DNA from: Bryobacterales bacterium
Lineage (GTDB): Bacteria; Acidobacteriota; Terriglobia; Bryobacterales; Bryobacteraceae
Length of the DNA: 41,027 nucleotides
Reading direction: 5' to 3'
Assembly (NCBI GenBank): GCA_027324255.1
Contig: DAHVTI010000579.1
Span: forward strand, 1-41,027
Shown here: positions 9,469-18,262 of the stretch, piece after piece
How the letters are laid out: the number at the start of each line of letters is the position of its first letter
Numbering within the stretch: position 1 is the stretch's first letter
Notes under the pieces: generated by a model
The model's database searches: none
Seen by the model: the letters and a program-made list of their open reading frames with translations, nothing else
Told to the model about the DNA's origin: nothing
Program-made: the position numbers and the translations under genes

Positions 9469-10707
9469 ATGCTGACGAGACGGCACTTTCTCCAGACCAG
9501 CGCGGCGGTGGCAGCCACGCAGCCCGCGCAGCCGAAGAAGATCGCGATCATCACGACCATCTACCGTCATCTGTCGCACGGGCAGCACATGGGCGACCGG
9601 TTCCTGGTGGGCTACCCGCTGGAAGGCGCGTGGCACAAGCCGAATATCCAGGTGGTCTCGCTCTACGTGGACCAGAAGCCCGAAGGCGACCTCAGCGGCG
9701 AGCGCGCCCGCGAATTCGGCTTCACCGTCTATCCGACCATCGCCGAGGCGCTGCGCTGCGGCGGGAAGAGCCTGGCGGTGGACGCTGTGCTCATCATCGG
9801 TGAGCACGGCAAGTACCCGCGCAATGACAAAGGCCAGATTCTCTATCCGCGCTTCGAGTTCTTCGAACAGTGCGTGAAGGTGTTCGAGCAGGACGGCGGC
9901 ACGGCGCCGGTGTATAACGACAAGCACCTCTCCTACAGCTTCGACAAGGCCAAGGCGATGGTGGACGCGTCGCGAAGGCTGCGCTTTCCGATGCTAGCGG
10001 GCTCGTCGCTGCCGGTCACGTGGCGGCTGCCGTCGGTCGAGATGCCGCTCGGGTGCCGCATCGAGGAAGCGCTGATGGTGGGCGTGGGCGGCTCCGACCC
10101 CATGGACTTCCACGCGCTGGAGGCGATGCAGTGCATGGTGGAGCGGCGCGGGCGCGGCGAAACCGGCGTGAAGGCGGTCCAACTGATCGAAGGCGGCGAC
10201 GTGTGGAAGGCCGGCGAGCAGGGGCGCTATTCGAAGGAACTGCTGGGTTCGGCGCTCTCTCGCAGCGACACGCCGCTGGGGCTCTCGGTGGAGGACGGGC
10301 GGCCGCAGGACCTGGGCGCGCCGGGCGTCCTGCAGAAGCTGGTGGAGAAGCCCGCGGCGTACTTCATCGAGTATCGCGACGGGCTGAAGGCCACGCTGCT
10401 GATGCTGAACGGCGCGGTGAAGGACTTCAATTTCGCTGCCCGCGTGAAGGGCATGAAGGAGCCGGTGTCGACGCAGTTTTTCCTCACGCCGGAGCCGAAC
10501 GTCACTTACTCGGCGTGCCTGATGCACAAGGTGGAGGAGATGTTCGAATCCGGCGCCGCGCCTTATCCGGTGGATCGCACGCTGCTGGTCAGCGGTATGC
10601 TCGAAAGCTGCCTGACTTCGAAGGCGCGGAACCACGCGCGGCTGGAGACGCCGCACTTGAGCGTGGCTTACAAGGCGCCGGCGAAGCCGCAGTTCATGCA
10701 GAGCTGA
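9469..10707 (+). CDS. Conserved protein of unknown function, tandem paralogue 2 (Tat signal)
   Basis: The 412-residue protein is a paralogue of the preceding product. The shared landmarks are in the same order: IYRHLSHGQHMGDRF, LIIGEHGKYPRNDKGQILYP, PVYNDKHLSYSFDKAKAM, SSLPVTWRLPSVEMPLGC, DFHALEAMQCMVERRG and AVKDFNFAARVKG. It differs by an N-terminal twin-arginine signal, MLTRRHFLQTSAAVAA (Arg4-Arg5, then Phe-Leu), predicting export of a folded, possibly cofactor-containing protein. The conserved His, Asp, Glu and Lys residues in these strings are candidates for an active site, but I cannot name a reaction. A strong Shine-Dalgarno (AGAGGAG, 9454-9460) lies in the end of the upstream gene. 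The next gene begins three bases after the stop. Confidence 0.78.
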   Translation: MLTRRHFLQTSAAVAATQPAQPKKIAIITTIYRHLSHGQHMGDRFLVGYPLEGAWHKPNIQVVSLYVDQKPEGDLSGERAREFGFTVYPTIAEALRCGGKSLAVDAVLIIGEHGKYPRNDKGQILYPRFEFFEQCVKVFEQDGGTAPVYNDKHLSYSFDKAKAMVDASRRLRFPMLAGSSLPVTWRLPSVEMPLGCRIEEALMVGVGGSDPMDFHALEAMQCMVERRGRGETGVKAVQLIEGGDVWKAGEQGRYSKELLGSALSRSDTPLGLSVEDGRPQDLGAPGVLQKLVEKPAAYFIEYRDGLKATLLMLNGAVKDFNFAARVKGMKEPVSTQFFLTPEPNVTYSACLMHKVEEMFESGAAPYPVDRTLLVSGMLESCLTSKARNHARLETPHLSVAYKAPAKPQFMQS

Positions 10708-10710
10708 GAG

Positions 10711-12210
10711 ATGCTGCTGCTCAGGAACGGCTCAATTTACGACGGCAGCGGCGCGGCGCCTGTGCGCGCGGACGTTCTGATGGACGGCGGCCGCATCGTG
10801 AAAGTCGGGGCCATCGAGGCGCCGCCCTGCCGCTCGCTGGACTGCGCGGGACTCGCCGTGACGCCGGGCTTCATTGACCTGCACAGCCACTCCGACCTGC
10901 AGGTTCTGGAAAGCGAGCGGACGGAGAAGGCGCTGCAGGGCGTGACCACGGAGGTGGTGGGCAACTGCGGGTTTTCGCCCTTCCCGCAGGGCAGCCACGC
11001 ACATGAGCTGTGCGAGTTCGGCGGCGGCATCCTGGGCCGTCCCGCCGGCTGGGGCTGGGCTTCCGCGCGCGACTATCTGGACGTGGTGGCGGCATCAGCC
11101 GGCAACGTGCGCGTGGAGCCGCTGGCGGGCCACGGGAGCCTGCGCGTGGCCGTGGCTGGAATGCGGCAAGGGCCGTTGAGCGGGGCGGAGATGGACCGGC
11201 TGGCGGGTCTGCTGGGGGACGCGCTCGACGCAGGCTGCGCGGGTTTCTCCACCGGGCTGATGTATGCGCCAGGGTCCAGCGCGGGACCCGAGGAACTGGA
11301 GCGGCTGTGCCGCATGGCGGCGGACCGGGGCAAGCTGTACGCGACGCACATGCGCAGCTATGCCGCGGGCCTGGTGGAGGCTGTGCGGGAGCAGGTCGCG
11401 CTGGCCCGCGCCGCCGGATGCCGGCTTCAGATTTCGCATCTACAGGCGGCCGGCCGGACCAACTGGGACCTGCAGCGGCGTGCGCTGGACGAGATCGAGA
11501 CGGCGCGGGCCGCGGGCATCGACGTCGAGTTCGACATTTATCCTTACCAGTGCGGGAGCACGGTGCTGACGCAGTGGCTGCCGCTCTGGGCGCTGGACGG
11601 CGGCACGGAGGCGCTGCTGCGGCGGCTGCACGATGCGGCCAGCCGCGCGCGCATTCGCGAAGAGACCGAGCAGGGCATGGCGCAGGAGTGGAGCGATATC
11701 ACCATCTCCGGCGTCGCGGGCGCCAGGAACGCGCACCTGGTGGGCAGGACCATCGCGGACGCGGCCACGCTGCGCGGGTCGAGCGGCGTAGACACCGCGC
11801 TGGACCTGGTGATGGAAGAGAACGCCGCCATCAACGTGATCTCGTTCAACCAGAGCGAAGCCAACCTGCGGCAACTGCTGGCGCACCCGCTCTGTTCCGT
11901 CATCAGCGACGGATTCTACGTGAACGGGAAACCGCACCCGCGTCTGCACGGAACATTCCCGGAGCTGCTGGGCTCGGTGGTGCGGGAGCGCGGCTGGATG
12001 CCGCTGGCGGAAGCGATTCACAAGGTCACGGGCAAGCCCGCCGCAAGGCTCCGGCTCAGCGACCGCGGGCTGCTGCGGGAAGGCTTCGCGGCGGACGTCA
12101 CGGTGTTCGATCCGGAACGCATCCGCAGCCGCGCCACTTACGAAACGCCGGACCTGCCGCCGGAAGGCATCCGGTGGGTCATCCGCGGCGGACGAATTTC
12201 GGTAGGGTGA
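10711..12210 (+). CDS. D-aminoacylase / N-acyl-D-amino-acid deacylase family amidohydrolase
   Basis: A 499-residue metal-dependent amidohydrolase. It has the small N-terminal beta domain (LLLRNGSIYDGSG), then GFIDLHSHSDLQ with metal ligands His58 and His60. The D-aminoacylase-specific string GVTTEVVGNCGFSPFP follows, then THMRSYAAGLVEAVRE and QISHLQAAG with further histidine ligands, and the catalytic-type Asp in VISDGFYVNGKPHPR. The C-terminal ADVTVFDPERI closes the beta domain. The family removes acyl groups from D-amino acids or hydrolyses related cyclic amides and dipeptides; the exact substrate is unknown. There is no signal peptide, so it is cytosolic. It is packed between the Tat-exported unknown (3-base gap) and the creatininase-family gene (4-base gap), which suggests sequential steps on one compound. 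Confidence 0.88.
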   Translation: MLLLRNGSIYDGSGAAPVRADVLMDGGRIVKVGAIEAPPCRSLDCAGLAVTPGFIDLHSHSDLQVLESERTEKALQGVTTEVVGNCGFSPFPQGSHAHELCEFGGGILGRPAGWGWASARDYLDVVAASAGNVRVEPLAGHGSLRVAVAGMRQGPLSGAEMDRLAGLLGDALDAGCAGFSTGLMYAPGSSAGPEELERLCRMAADRGKLYATHMRSYAAGLVEAVREQVALARAAGCRLQISHLQAAGRTNWDLQRRALDEIETARAAGIDVEFDIYPYQCGSTVLTQWLPLWALDGGTEALLRRLHDAASRARIREETEQGMAQEWSDITISGVAGARNAHLVGRTIADAATLRGSSGVDTALDLVMEENAAINVISFNQSEANLRQLLAHPLCSVISDGFYVNGKPHPRLHGTFPELLGSVVRERGWMPLAEAIHKVTGKPAARLRLSDRGLLREGFAADVTVFDPERIRSRATYETPDLPPEGIRWVIRGGRISVG

Positions 12211-12214
12211 ATGA

Positions 12215-12997
12215 ATGCGATTCGAACACGCACGCTGGCCGGATGTCCCGTCACTTTCCAGCCGGATCTTCGTGGTCCCGCTGGGATCCTTCGAACAACA
12301 CGGGAAGCACCTGCCGTTCTTCACGGACTCGATCATCATCGGCCACGTGGCCGACCGCGTGGAGGCGCTGGTGTCAGAGCGCATCGTGATGCTGCCGGTG
12401 CAGTGGCTGGGGCACTCGCCGCACCACCGCCGCTTTGGATGCGTGAGCCTGGACCTGTTCCCCTACGTCGAGATGATCCGCGGGTTATGCCGCTCGCTCA
12501 TCGCGATGGGCGCGCGCCGCATCCTGCTACTGAACGGCCACGGCGGAAATGACATTCCGTGCAAGGCCGCCATGCGCGAGTTGAAGAGCGAATTTGAAGC
12601 GCTGGGCGATCTGTACATCGCCTACGCGACCTACTGGAACCTGGCCGCGGCGGAGTTCACGGCGATTCGCGAATCGCCCGAGGGCGGGATGGGCCACGCC
12701 TGCGAGATGGAGACCTCCATCCTGCTGGCGAAGCAGCCGGAACTGGTGGACGCGTCGAAGGAGACGCGCGGCGGACCGAGCGAAGAGCGCGGCTACCGGA
12801 CTATCGACATGCTGAAGGGCGAGCCGTTCTTCATGATCAACGAGTTCGACGAATTCTCGGAGACCGGCGTCATCGGCATGCCGGACTTCGCCACGGCGGA
12901 AAAGGGTGAGAAGTTCCTGGAAGCCGCGGCGCAGGCCGTGGTGCGGTTCCTGGACGAGTTCGGCCGTTGGGACTTCCAGACGCGGTCCCGTGCATGA
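12215..12997 (+). CDS. Creatininase family amidohydrolase
   Basis: A 260-residue protein with the signature motifs of the creatininase/formamide hydrolase family: PLGSFEQHGKHLPFFTDS, in which Glu27, His29 and Asp38 are the expected metal ligands, NGHGGN at residues 107-112, and GHACEMETS (160-168), whose glutamate completes the site. Members open cyclic amides (creatinine) or cleave formamides in riboflavin, F420 and mycofactocin pathways. Placed beside a D-aminoacylase homologue, ring-opening or deamidation of a nitrogen-containing substrate is a reasonable guess. ATG 12215 is preferred over the ATG four bases earlier, which is in another frame and gives a short product. The stop overlaps the next gene's ATG (ATGA). 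Confidence 0.9.
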   Translation: MRFEHARWPDVPSLSSRIFVVPLGSFEQHGKHLPFFTDSIIIGHVADRVEALVSERIVMLPVQWLGHSPHHRRFGCVSLDLFPYVEMIRGLCRSLIAMGARRILLLNGHGGNDIPCKAAMRELKSEFEALGDLYIAYATYWNLAAAEFTAIRESPEGGMGHACEMETSILLAKQPELVDASKETRGGPSEERGYRTIDMLKGEPFFMINEFDEFSETGVIGMPDFATAEKGEKFLEAAAQAVVRFLDEFGRWDFQTRSRA

Positions 12998-14235
12998 GCA
13001 GGCGCTGGAGCGTTGTCGCGTTCATCTTCGCCGGGATCCTGATCAGCTACATCGACCGGGGCAACCTGGGGATCGCCACGCCGGCGATCATGAGCGAGTT
13101 CTCGTTCCCGCCTTCGAAGATGGGCGTGCTGCTGTCGGCCTTTTTCTGGACCTACGCGATTTTCCAGATGCCGGCGGGCGTCATCGTGGACCGTTTTGGA
13201 ATCCGCGTGGTCTACGCCGCCGCATTCGTGCTGTGGTCGCTGGCCTCGGCCGCCATCGGGCTGAGCCGAGGGCTCACCGACATCCTGCTGCTGCGCCTGC
13301 TGCTCGGACTGGCCGAGGCGGTGGGTCCCATTGCGAGCCTGTCCTTCATCCGGCGAAACTTCCCGGGCGCGGAAGTGGGTCTGCCCACGGCGATCTACAT
13401 CGCCGGGCAGAACCTCGGCCCGGCGGCGGGCACGCTGCTGGGCACGCAGTTGATCGCGCATTTCGGATGGCGGGCCATGTTCATCTTCACCGGCCTGGGC
13501 GCGCTGGTGTGGCTGCCGGGCTGGCTGGCGCTGGCGCCGCGCGACGACGGCCGGCAGCCGGGCGCGGCGCCCGCGGTTCCGCTCAGCAGCCTGCCGTGGC
13601 GCGAAGTGCTCTCGATGCAGGCGTTCTGGGTGACTTCGCTCACCAGTTTTTTATCGGCGTATTTCTGGTATTTCCTGCTCACCTGGGTGCCGACGTACCT
13701 TACCGCCTCGCGCGGTTTTTCCATCACGGAGATGGGCCGCGTGCTGGCCGTTCCGCTGTTCGTCATGGCGGTGCTGAACATCATCGCGGGCGCCGTCGCC
13801 GACAAACTGGTGAAGCGCGTGGGTTCCGTCTTTCGCGTCCGGGTGTGGTTCTGCGCAGCCGGGTATTTCGGGTCGGGCGCGTTGCTGCTCCTGCTGGTCC
13901 TGCCGGGCCGGGAAGCGGTGCTGCCGGTGCTGATGCTGGCGGTCTGCTGCACCGGGATCGGCAACGCGAACTACTGGGCGATGTCGCAAAATGTCGCGCC
14001 GGCCAGCATGGTGGGGCGCGCCATCGGCTATTTGAACACGGTCTCCCAACTCGCGGGCGCGGCGGCGCCGCTGATCACGGGTTGGATCCTCGGTCCCGAG
14101 AAGCAGTTCGGAGTGGCCCTGACGATCGCCGGTGTCTGCCCGGTGATCGCCGCGGCGGGCCTGCTGGCGGTGGGTCCCGCGGGCCTGGAGCGGATGCGCG
14201 CCGCGCTGGCCGGCGCGGCGCCCGCGGAGCGCTGA
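12994..14235 (+). CDS. MFS transporter (ACS family, hexuronate/glucarate-type)
   Basis: A 413-residue twelve-helix permease. It has the ACS-type signature SYIDRGNLGIATPAI in helix 1, the loop motif AGVIVDRFGIRVVYAAAF, LLLGLAEAVGPIASLSFI with the charged FPGAEVGLPTAIYIAGQNLG, and VAPASMVGRAIGYLNT in the second half. ACS carriers mostly move sugar acids and other organic anions with protons. It is the last gene of the run, coupled to the creatininase-family gene through an ATGA overlap, so it is probably the uptake system for the substrate of the amidohydrolases. It differs clearly in sequence from the MFS protein at 6911-8170, so the run carries two carriers with probably different cargo. It converges with the outer-membrane gene, with one base between the stops. 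Confidence 0.88.
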   Translation: MSRRWSVVAFIFAGILISYIDRGNLGIATPAIMSEFSFPPSKMGVLLSAFFWTYAIFQMPAGVIVDRFGIRVVYAAAFVLWSLASAAIGLSRGLTDILLLRLLLGLAEAVGPIASLSFIRRNFPGAEVGLPTAIYIAGQNLGPAAGTLLGTQLIAHFGWRAMFIFTGLGALVWLPGWLALAPRDDGRQPGAAPAVPLSSLPWREVLSMQAFWVTSLTSFLSAYFWYFLLTWVPTYLTASRGFSITEMGRVLAVPLFVMAVLNIIAGAVADKLVKRVGSVFRVRVWFCAAGYFGSGALLLLLVLPGREAVLPVLMLAVCCTGIGNANYWAMSQNVAPASMVGRAIGYLNTVSQLAGAAAPLITGWILGPEKQFGVALTIAGVCPVIAAAGLLAVGPAGLERMRAALAGAAPAER

Positions 14236-14236
14236 C

Positions 14237-16492
14237 CTACAGGTTCCACCAGTACGTCCACTTCAGCACCAGGGCGCGGTTCTTCACCGAGAACAGCCCC
14301 GGCACGTTTTGCCCCGGCTGCAGGTATTCGGGCATATAGTTGTCCGTCCAGACCAGGAACATGTCGGAGGCGGGCTTGTAGCGCCACTGCACGCGGGAGT
14401 TGATATTCAGATTCCGCTGCTGCTCGTTGTACTGAACGAATGTCGTGAAGTAGAGCGTGTTGGTCAGCGTGACGTCGAAGCGCGGGCCCACCAACCAGAA
14501 CTTCGTGTGCCCCCACGGCTCGCGCAGCCGCAGGTCGTTGTAGCTGGCGGAGCCGGCCAGGCTGACGAAGGGCTGGAAGCGATAGCCCAGCGTGCCCGTC
14601 AGGTTCAGCCGCGTTCCGTCGGCATAATAGCCGCCGTACTGCGTCGAAAACCCGTAGCGGAACACGCTCTGCGGCTTCGAGTCGAACTTGGTGCTCCAAC
14701 TCTTCCAGCGATGAATGCTGCCCGTGCCCAGTTTCTCGCGGCCCGTGTTGGTCGGGTCGAAAGGCTGCAGCAGCCGCACGTAGTCCGCGCTGGCAGTGGC
14801 CGAGAAGACGTCCAGGTTCCGCAGCGTCACCGTGTAGCCCAGCGAGGTTTCATAGTCGCTGAGCTTCCCCGACCAGTCGAAGAAGTTGCTGCTGGTGAGT
14901 GTGGGGCCGTGGCTCAGGATGGCGCCGCCCTCCGGCAGGAACGTATGGCCGATGGTGGTCAGGACGCGGCGATAGCCGCGCCGCGGCACGTAGCCCACCT
15001 CGGCGCTGTAGTTCGGATCCACGTTTTCCATCTGCCCGTTGAGCGTCCAGCGGCGGCTGCTGTACTGCAGATGCCCCGCATAGACGGAGCCGCCGTCCTG
15101 GCTGCCGGATGAGAACGACTTCAGGTAGAGCAGCTTGCCGGTCCACAGGTTGGTGGAGGACGCCAGGTTGTACTCCGCGCCCAGGTTCCGGTTGTAGCGC
15201 GATCGCGCCGCCGGCAGGCCCGCCGGCTGGTAGTTGAAGGACTCCTTGTCCACCAGCATGACGCCGATATTCGAGCGCGAAAACACGCGGCGCTGCAACG
15301 CGAAGACGGAGAAATTCTCGGCCGGCAAGCCCTGTTCGTCCACCGCCCCGGTCTGCATGTCCATCACGCCCAGGCGCCAGTCCTTGTTCAGCTTTCCGCT
15401 GAGGCGCGTCCCGAAACGGATGGGCACTCCGCCCAGGCCGATGCGCCGGCTGAAGAACGGACGGATGGTGGCATACCCGAAGTTCGCGAATTGGTCGCCA
15501 TTTTCCAGGAAAAACTGCCGTTTTTCTGGAAAGAACAGCTCGTAGCGGTCGAGATTGGTCACTTGCTGATCGACGTCCACCTGCGAGAAATCGGGATTCA
15601 CGGTCAGGTCGAGGTTTAGGGCCGGGCCGAGGGCCACCTTCGCGTCGAGTCCGATGTCCCGCCGGGTGAGCGCCGGCGTGCCGGCCGCATGGTCCCTGCT
15701 GACGCCGCCGAGCGCATACGGGATCAGCGAGACGTTGGGGCCTGGGGAAGGGGGCGGCTCGTCCCACAACAGCACTCCGGCGTGGGCCAGCGACGCGGTG
15801 GGGAAGTTGCGCGGGATGGGAGTCCACGAGGACTTCTCCGTGGTCTTGAGGTCCAGGCGGCTGAAGTTGACGCCCCAGCGCGCAATGCCTTTCTTGTAGC
15901 GGATGCTCTTGAACGGGATGGCGATCTCCAACTCGTAGCGGTCCGCGTACTTTTTCACGGCGGAGGTCCACTTGTTGTCCCAACTCAGGTTCGCCTTTCC
16001 CCCTTCGTACAGCAGGCCGTCCCACTGCGCGCCCTCGGCATTTACGCCAAAGGTGAACCCGTTGGTCTGGTCGTCGAAGGTGTCGAGGAAGAAGATGAAG
16101 TTGTCGTTGTTGCCGAATGCCCAGTCCCGTTTCAGCGACTCGACCATATAGGGGCCTTGCACGTCGCCGTGATAGCAGATGGCGCTGAGGTACAGCGCAC
16201 GGTCGTCGTACGTCATGCGCACATCCGTGCGCACCTTGGCGCGGTCCGTATCCATGGGCAGCACCATCCAGAAGTCGCTCACCACCTCGGCCGAGTCCCA
16301 GGCGCGTTCGTGCGCGTTGCCGTCGATGACGACCGGCGACGTCGCTCGATGAATGTGCAACTGGTACTCTTCGTTCTGCTTGTCTGCCGCCGCGTTCCTC
16401 GCGCCTGGAAACAGGCACGCCCATAGCGCCATCGCCAGAAAGGCTGCGCATGCGTTCGGCCGGGGCCTCCGTCTGGATTTGCTCGGTGTCAA
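14237..16492 (-). CDS. Outer-membrane protein with CBM9-like domain and beta-barrel (DUF5916)
   Basis: About 750 residues. After a signal-like stretch (FLAMALWACLFPGARNAAA) comes a CBM9-like domain: ATSPVVIDGNAHERAWDSAE, RTDVRMTYDDRALYLSAICY, and DNFIFFLDTFDDQTNGFTFG. The rest alternates in the manner of beta strands and contains DUF5916 landmarks such as LDLTVNPDFSQVDVDQQVTN and ELFFPEKRQFFLENGDQF, ending in a strand-like KWTYWWNL with an aromatic-rich terminus typical of outer-membrane barrels. Its role is unknown; carbohydrate binding at the surface is a family-level guess. The start is unsure: TTG 16492 gives a charged n-region before the hydrophobic core and is my choice, while ATG 16432 and ATG 16600 are alternatives. 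It is transcribed towards the catabolic run, and its promoter region is shared with the divergent aminotransferase. Confidence 0.82.
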   Translation of the reverse strand: MTPSKSRRRPRPNACAAFLAMALWACLFPGARNAAADKQNEEYQLHIHRATSPVVIDGNAHERAWDSAEVVSDFWMVLPMDTDRAKVRTDVRMTYDDRALYLSAICYHGDVQGPYMVESLKRDWAFGNNDNFIFFLDTFDDQTNGFTFGVNAEGAQWDGLLYEGGKANLSWDNKWTSAVKKYADRYELEIAIPFKSIRYKKGIARWGVNFSRLDLKTTEKSSWTPIPRNFPTASLAHAGVLLWDEPPPSPGPNVSLIPYALGGVSRDHAAGTPALTRRDIGLDAKVALGPALNLDLTVNPDFSQVDVDQQVTNLDRYELFFPEKRQFFLENGDQFANFGYATIRPFFSRRIGLGGVPIRFGTRLSGKLNKDWRLGVMDMQTGAVDEQGLPAENFSVFALQRRVFSRSNIGVMLVDKESFNYQPAGLPAARSRYNRNLGAEYNLASSTNLWTGKLLYLKSFSSGSQDGGSVYAGHLQYSSRRWTLNGQMENVDPNYSAEVGYVPRRGYRRVLTTIGHTFLPEGGAILSHGPTLTSSNFFDWSGKLSDYETSLGYTVTLRNLDVFSATASADYVRLLQPFDPTNTGREKLGTGSIHRWKSWSTKFDSKPQSVFRYGFSTQYGGYYADGTRLNLTGTLGYRFQPFVSLAGSASYNDLRLREPWGHTKFWLVGPRFDVTLTNTLYFTTFVQYNEQQRNLNINSRVQWRYKPASDMFLVWTDNYMPEYLQPGQNVPGLFSVKNRALVLKWTYWWNL

Positions 16493-16782
16493 TAGATCGG
16501 CTACTCTCTCGAATTTCTGTCGCGATGGCCTGAAGTCTTCCGCCCGCTCGCCATCGCCGGGAACCGGGGAGTGTGGTGTTCGCTGTGGGCGTCCCTCCAT
16601 GCGCCGTCTGCTGGTTGCCCCTGCGTCGCCGCCGGGACGGGCCGAAGAACACGCCTGTGCCCCTTTATATCAGGAAAGCAGCGCGCAGGTCCGGGCTTTC
16701 TGTCTGTTGGTCCGCGGCGCAGGCGCAAAGCCGGCGGGCTCAGGTATCCTTATGCCATGAGACCAGCGGCATTGAGGCTCTC

Positions 16783-18087
16783 ATGGAAGACAGGTACAGG
16801 AATTCGCGCGCGATGCTCGAGCGGGCCCGGGCTTCGCTGCCCGGTGGGGTGAGCAGTCCGTTCCGGGCGAAGTTTCCGGTGCCGCTGTACTTCCAGGACG
16901 CCGGCGGCGCGCGTGTGCGGGACGTGGACGGCAACGAGTACATCGACTACGCGCTGGCCTGGGGGCCGCTGATTCTGGGCCATCGCCATCCGGCGGTGGT
17001 GGAGGCCGTGCGGCGGCAGGCGGAGAAGCCGCACATCTACGGGGCCGAGCACGAACTGGAATACCTGGTGGGGGAGCAGGTGCAGGCGATGGTGCCGTGC
17101 GCCGGCAGGGTAGTCTTCACGAGCAGCGGGAGCGAGGCGGTGCAGGCGGCGCTGCGCCTGGCGCGCGCGTTCACCGGGCGGCGGCTGGTAGTGAAGTTTG
17201 AAGGCCACTACCACGGCTGGCTCGATTCGGTGCTGGTCAGCTATCACCCGAAGGAAGCCGAGGCCGGGCCGGCCGGGCGGCCGCGGAGCGTGCTGGGCTC
17301 GGCAGGGCAGGTGCCGAATGCGGCGGAGAACGTGCTGGCTGCGTCGTGGAACAGTCTGGAGCCGGTGGAGCAGCTCTTTGAAGCGCGGGGCGGCGAGATT
17401 GCGGCGGTGATCGCCGAACCGGTGCTGTGCAACAGCGGGAGCCTGATGCCGGAGCCAGGATTCCTGGAGGCGCTGGCGAAACTGGCGCGGGCGCACGGCG
17501 CCCTGCTGGTCTTCGACGAGATCATCACCGGCTTTCGCATGTCGCCGGGCGGAGCGCAGGCGGCGTTGGGAGTGGTGCCCGACCTGGCAACTTTCGGCAA
17601 GGCGATGGGCGGCGGGCTGCCGTTGAGCGCCGTCGCGGGGCGGGCCGAAATCATGGACCTGCTGGCGCGAGGCCAGGTGGCGTTCGGCGGGACCTTCAAC
17701 GGGAACCCGCTGTCGCTGGCGGCGGCGAACGCGACGCTCGGCGAACTCGCTCGCGGCGATGGCGAGCTGCTGCGCGAGGCGAACCGGTTGGGCCAGGCGT
17801 TGATGGAGGGGCTGGAACAGGCGGCGGAGGCGGCGGGCATCCCCATGCGCACCACGGGCTTCGGGGCTGCGTTCTCGGTGCACTTCACGCAGCGGGCGGT
17901 GCTCGCGAGCTACCGCGATTGCTTGCAGGACGATGCGGCCAGGCTCCAGCGCTTTTTGCGGGGCATGCTGGACGAAGGCATCTACCTGCTGCCGGACGGC
18001 CGGTTTTACGTGAGCGCGGCGCACGGGCGGGCAGAGGTGGAGGAGACGCTGCGGGCGGCCGCGGCGGTATTTGCCAGGGAAGCCTGA
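16783..18087 (+). CDS. Class III aminotransferase, glutamate-1-semialdehyde 2,1-aminomutase-like
   Basis: A 434-residue PLP enzyme. The order of motifs follows HemL: RARASLPGGVSSPFRA, DVDGNEYIDYALAWGPLILGH, FTSSGSEAVQAALRLARAF, KFEGHYHGWLDSVL, LLVFDEIITGFR, the PLP lysine Lys273 in ATFGKAMGGGLPLSAVAGR, and the FGGTFNGNPLS loop. True HemL makes 5-aminolevulinate for tetrapyrroles. This protein has a divergent middle (SYHPKEAEAGPAGRP) and no heme genes nearby, so it may be one of the many HemL-like aminotransferases or aminomutases of other pathways. ATG 16783 is preferred; the upstream extension to 16573 is arginine-rich and unlike the family. A gap of 175 bases separates it from the next gene. 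Confidence 0.82.
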   Translation: MEDRYRNSRAMLERARASLPGGVSSPFRAKFPVPLYFQDAGGARVRDVDGNEYIDYALAWGPLILGHRHPAVVEAVRRQAEKPHIYGAEHELEYLVGEQVQAMVPCAGRVVFTSSGSEAVQAALRLARAFTGRRLVVKFEGHYHGWLDSVLVSYHPKEAEAGPAGRPRSVLGSAGQVPNAAENVLAASWNSLEPVEQLFEARGGEIAAVIAEPVLCNSGSLMPEPGFLEALAKLARAHGALLVFDEIITGFRMSPGGAQAALGVVPDLATFGKAMGGGLPLSAVAGRAEIMDLLARGQVAFGGTFNGNPLSLAAANATLGELARGDGELLREANRLGQALMEGLEQAAEAAGIPMRTTGFGAAFSVHFTQRAVLASYRDCLQDDAARLQRFLRGMLDEGIYLLPDGRFYVSAAHGRAEVEETLRAAAAVFAREA

Positions 18088-18161
18088 TCCGCCGCGAGCC
18101 GGGAGCGTGTGTCGCCTTGCTCCGTGATAAACTGACCCGGAAGTCTGTTAACCCGTGTGCC

Positions 18162-18177
18162 GATGATCGGGATCATC
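18162..18177. promoter_or_regulatory. Perfect short palindrome upstream of the TIM-barrel-like gene
   Basis: GATGATC-GG-GATCATC is a perfect inverted repeat with 7-base arms and a 2-base spacer, in the 175-base gap upstream of the gene at 18263. It is a possible operator for a dimeric regulator. No T-run follows it, so it is not a good intrinsic terminator. I cannot connect it to a named regulator. Confidence 0.3.
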
Positions 18178-18262
18178 CGCTCGGGAACTGTCACTGAATG
18201 CCTGGACCCGGCGCCGGTCCGGACATTCTGCAAGCCGACCTCTGACAGGAGAAACACTGACA

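Noticed and set aside
14850-16652. 600-codon minus-strand frame overlapping the DUF5916 gene in another frame
   Set aside because: Very Arg/Pro/Gly-rich with no domain; the overlapping frame at 14237-16492 has a coherent CBM9-like domain and barrel.
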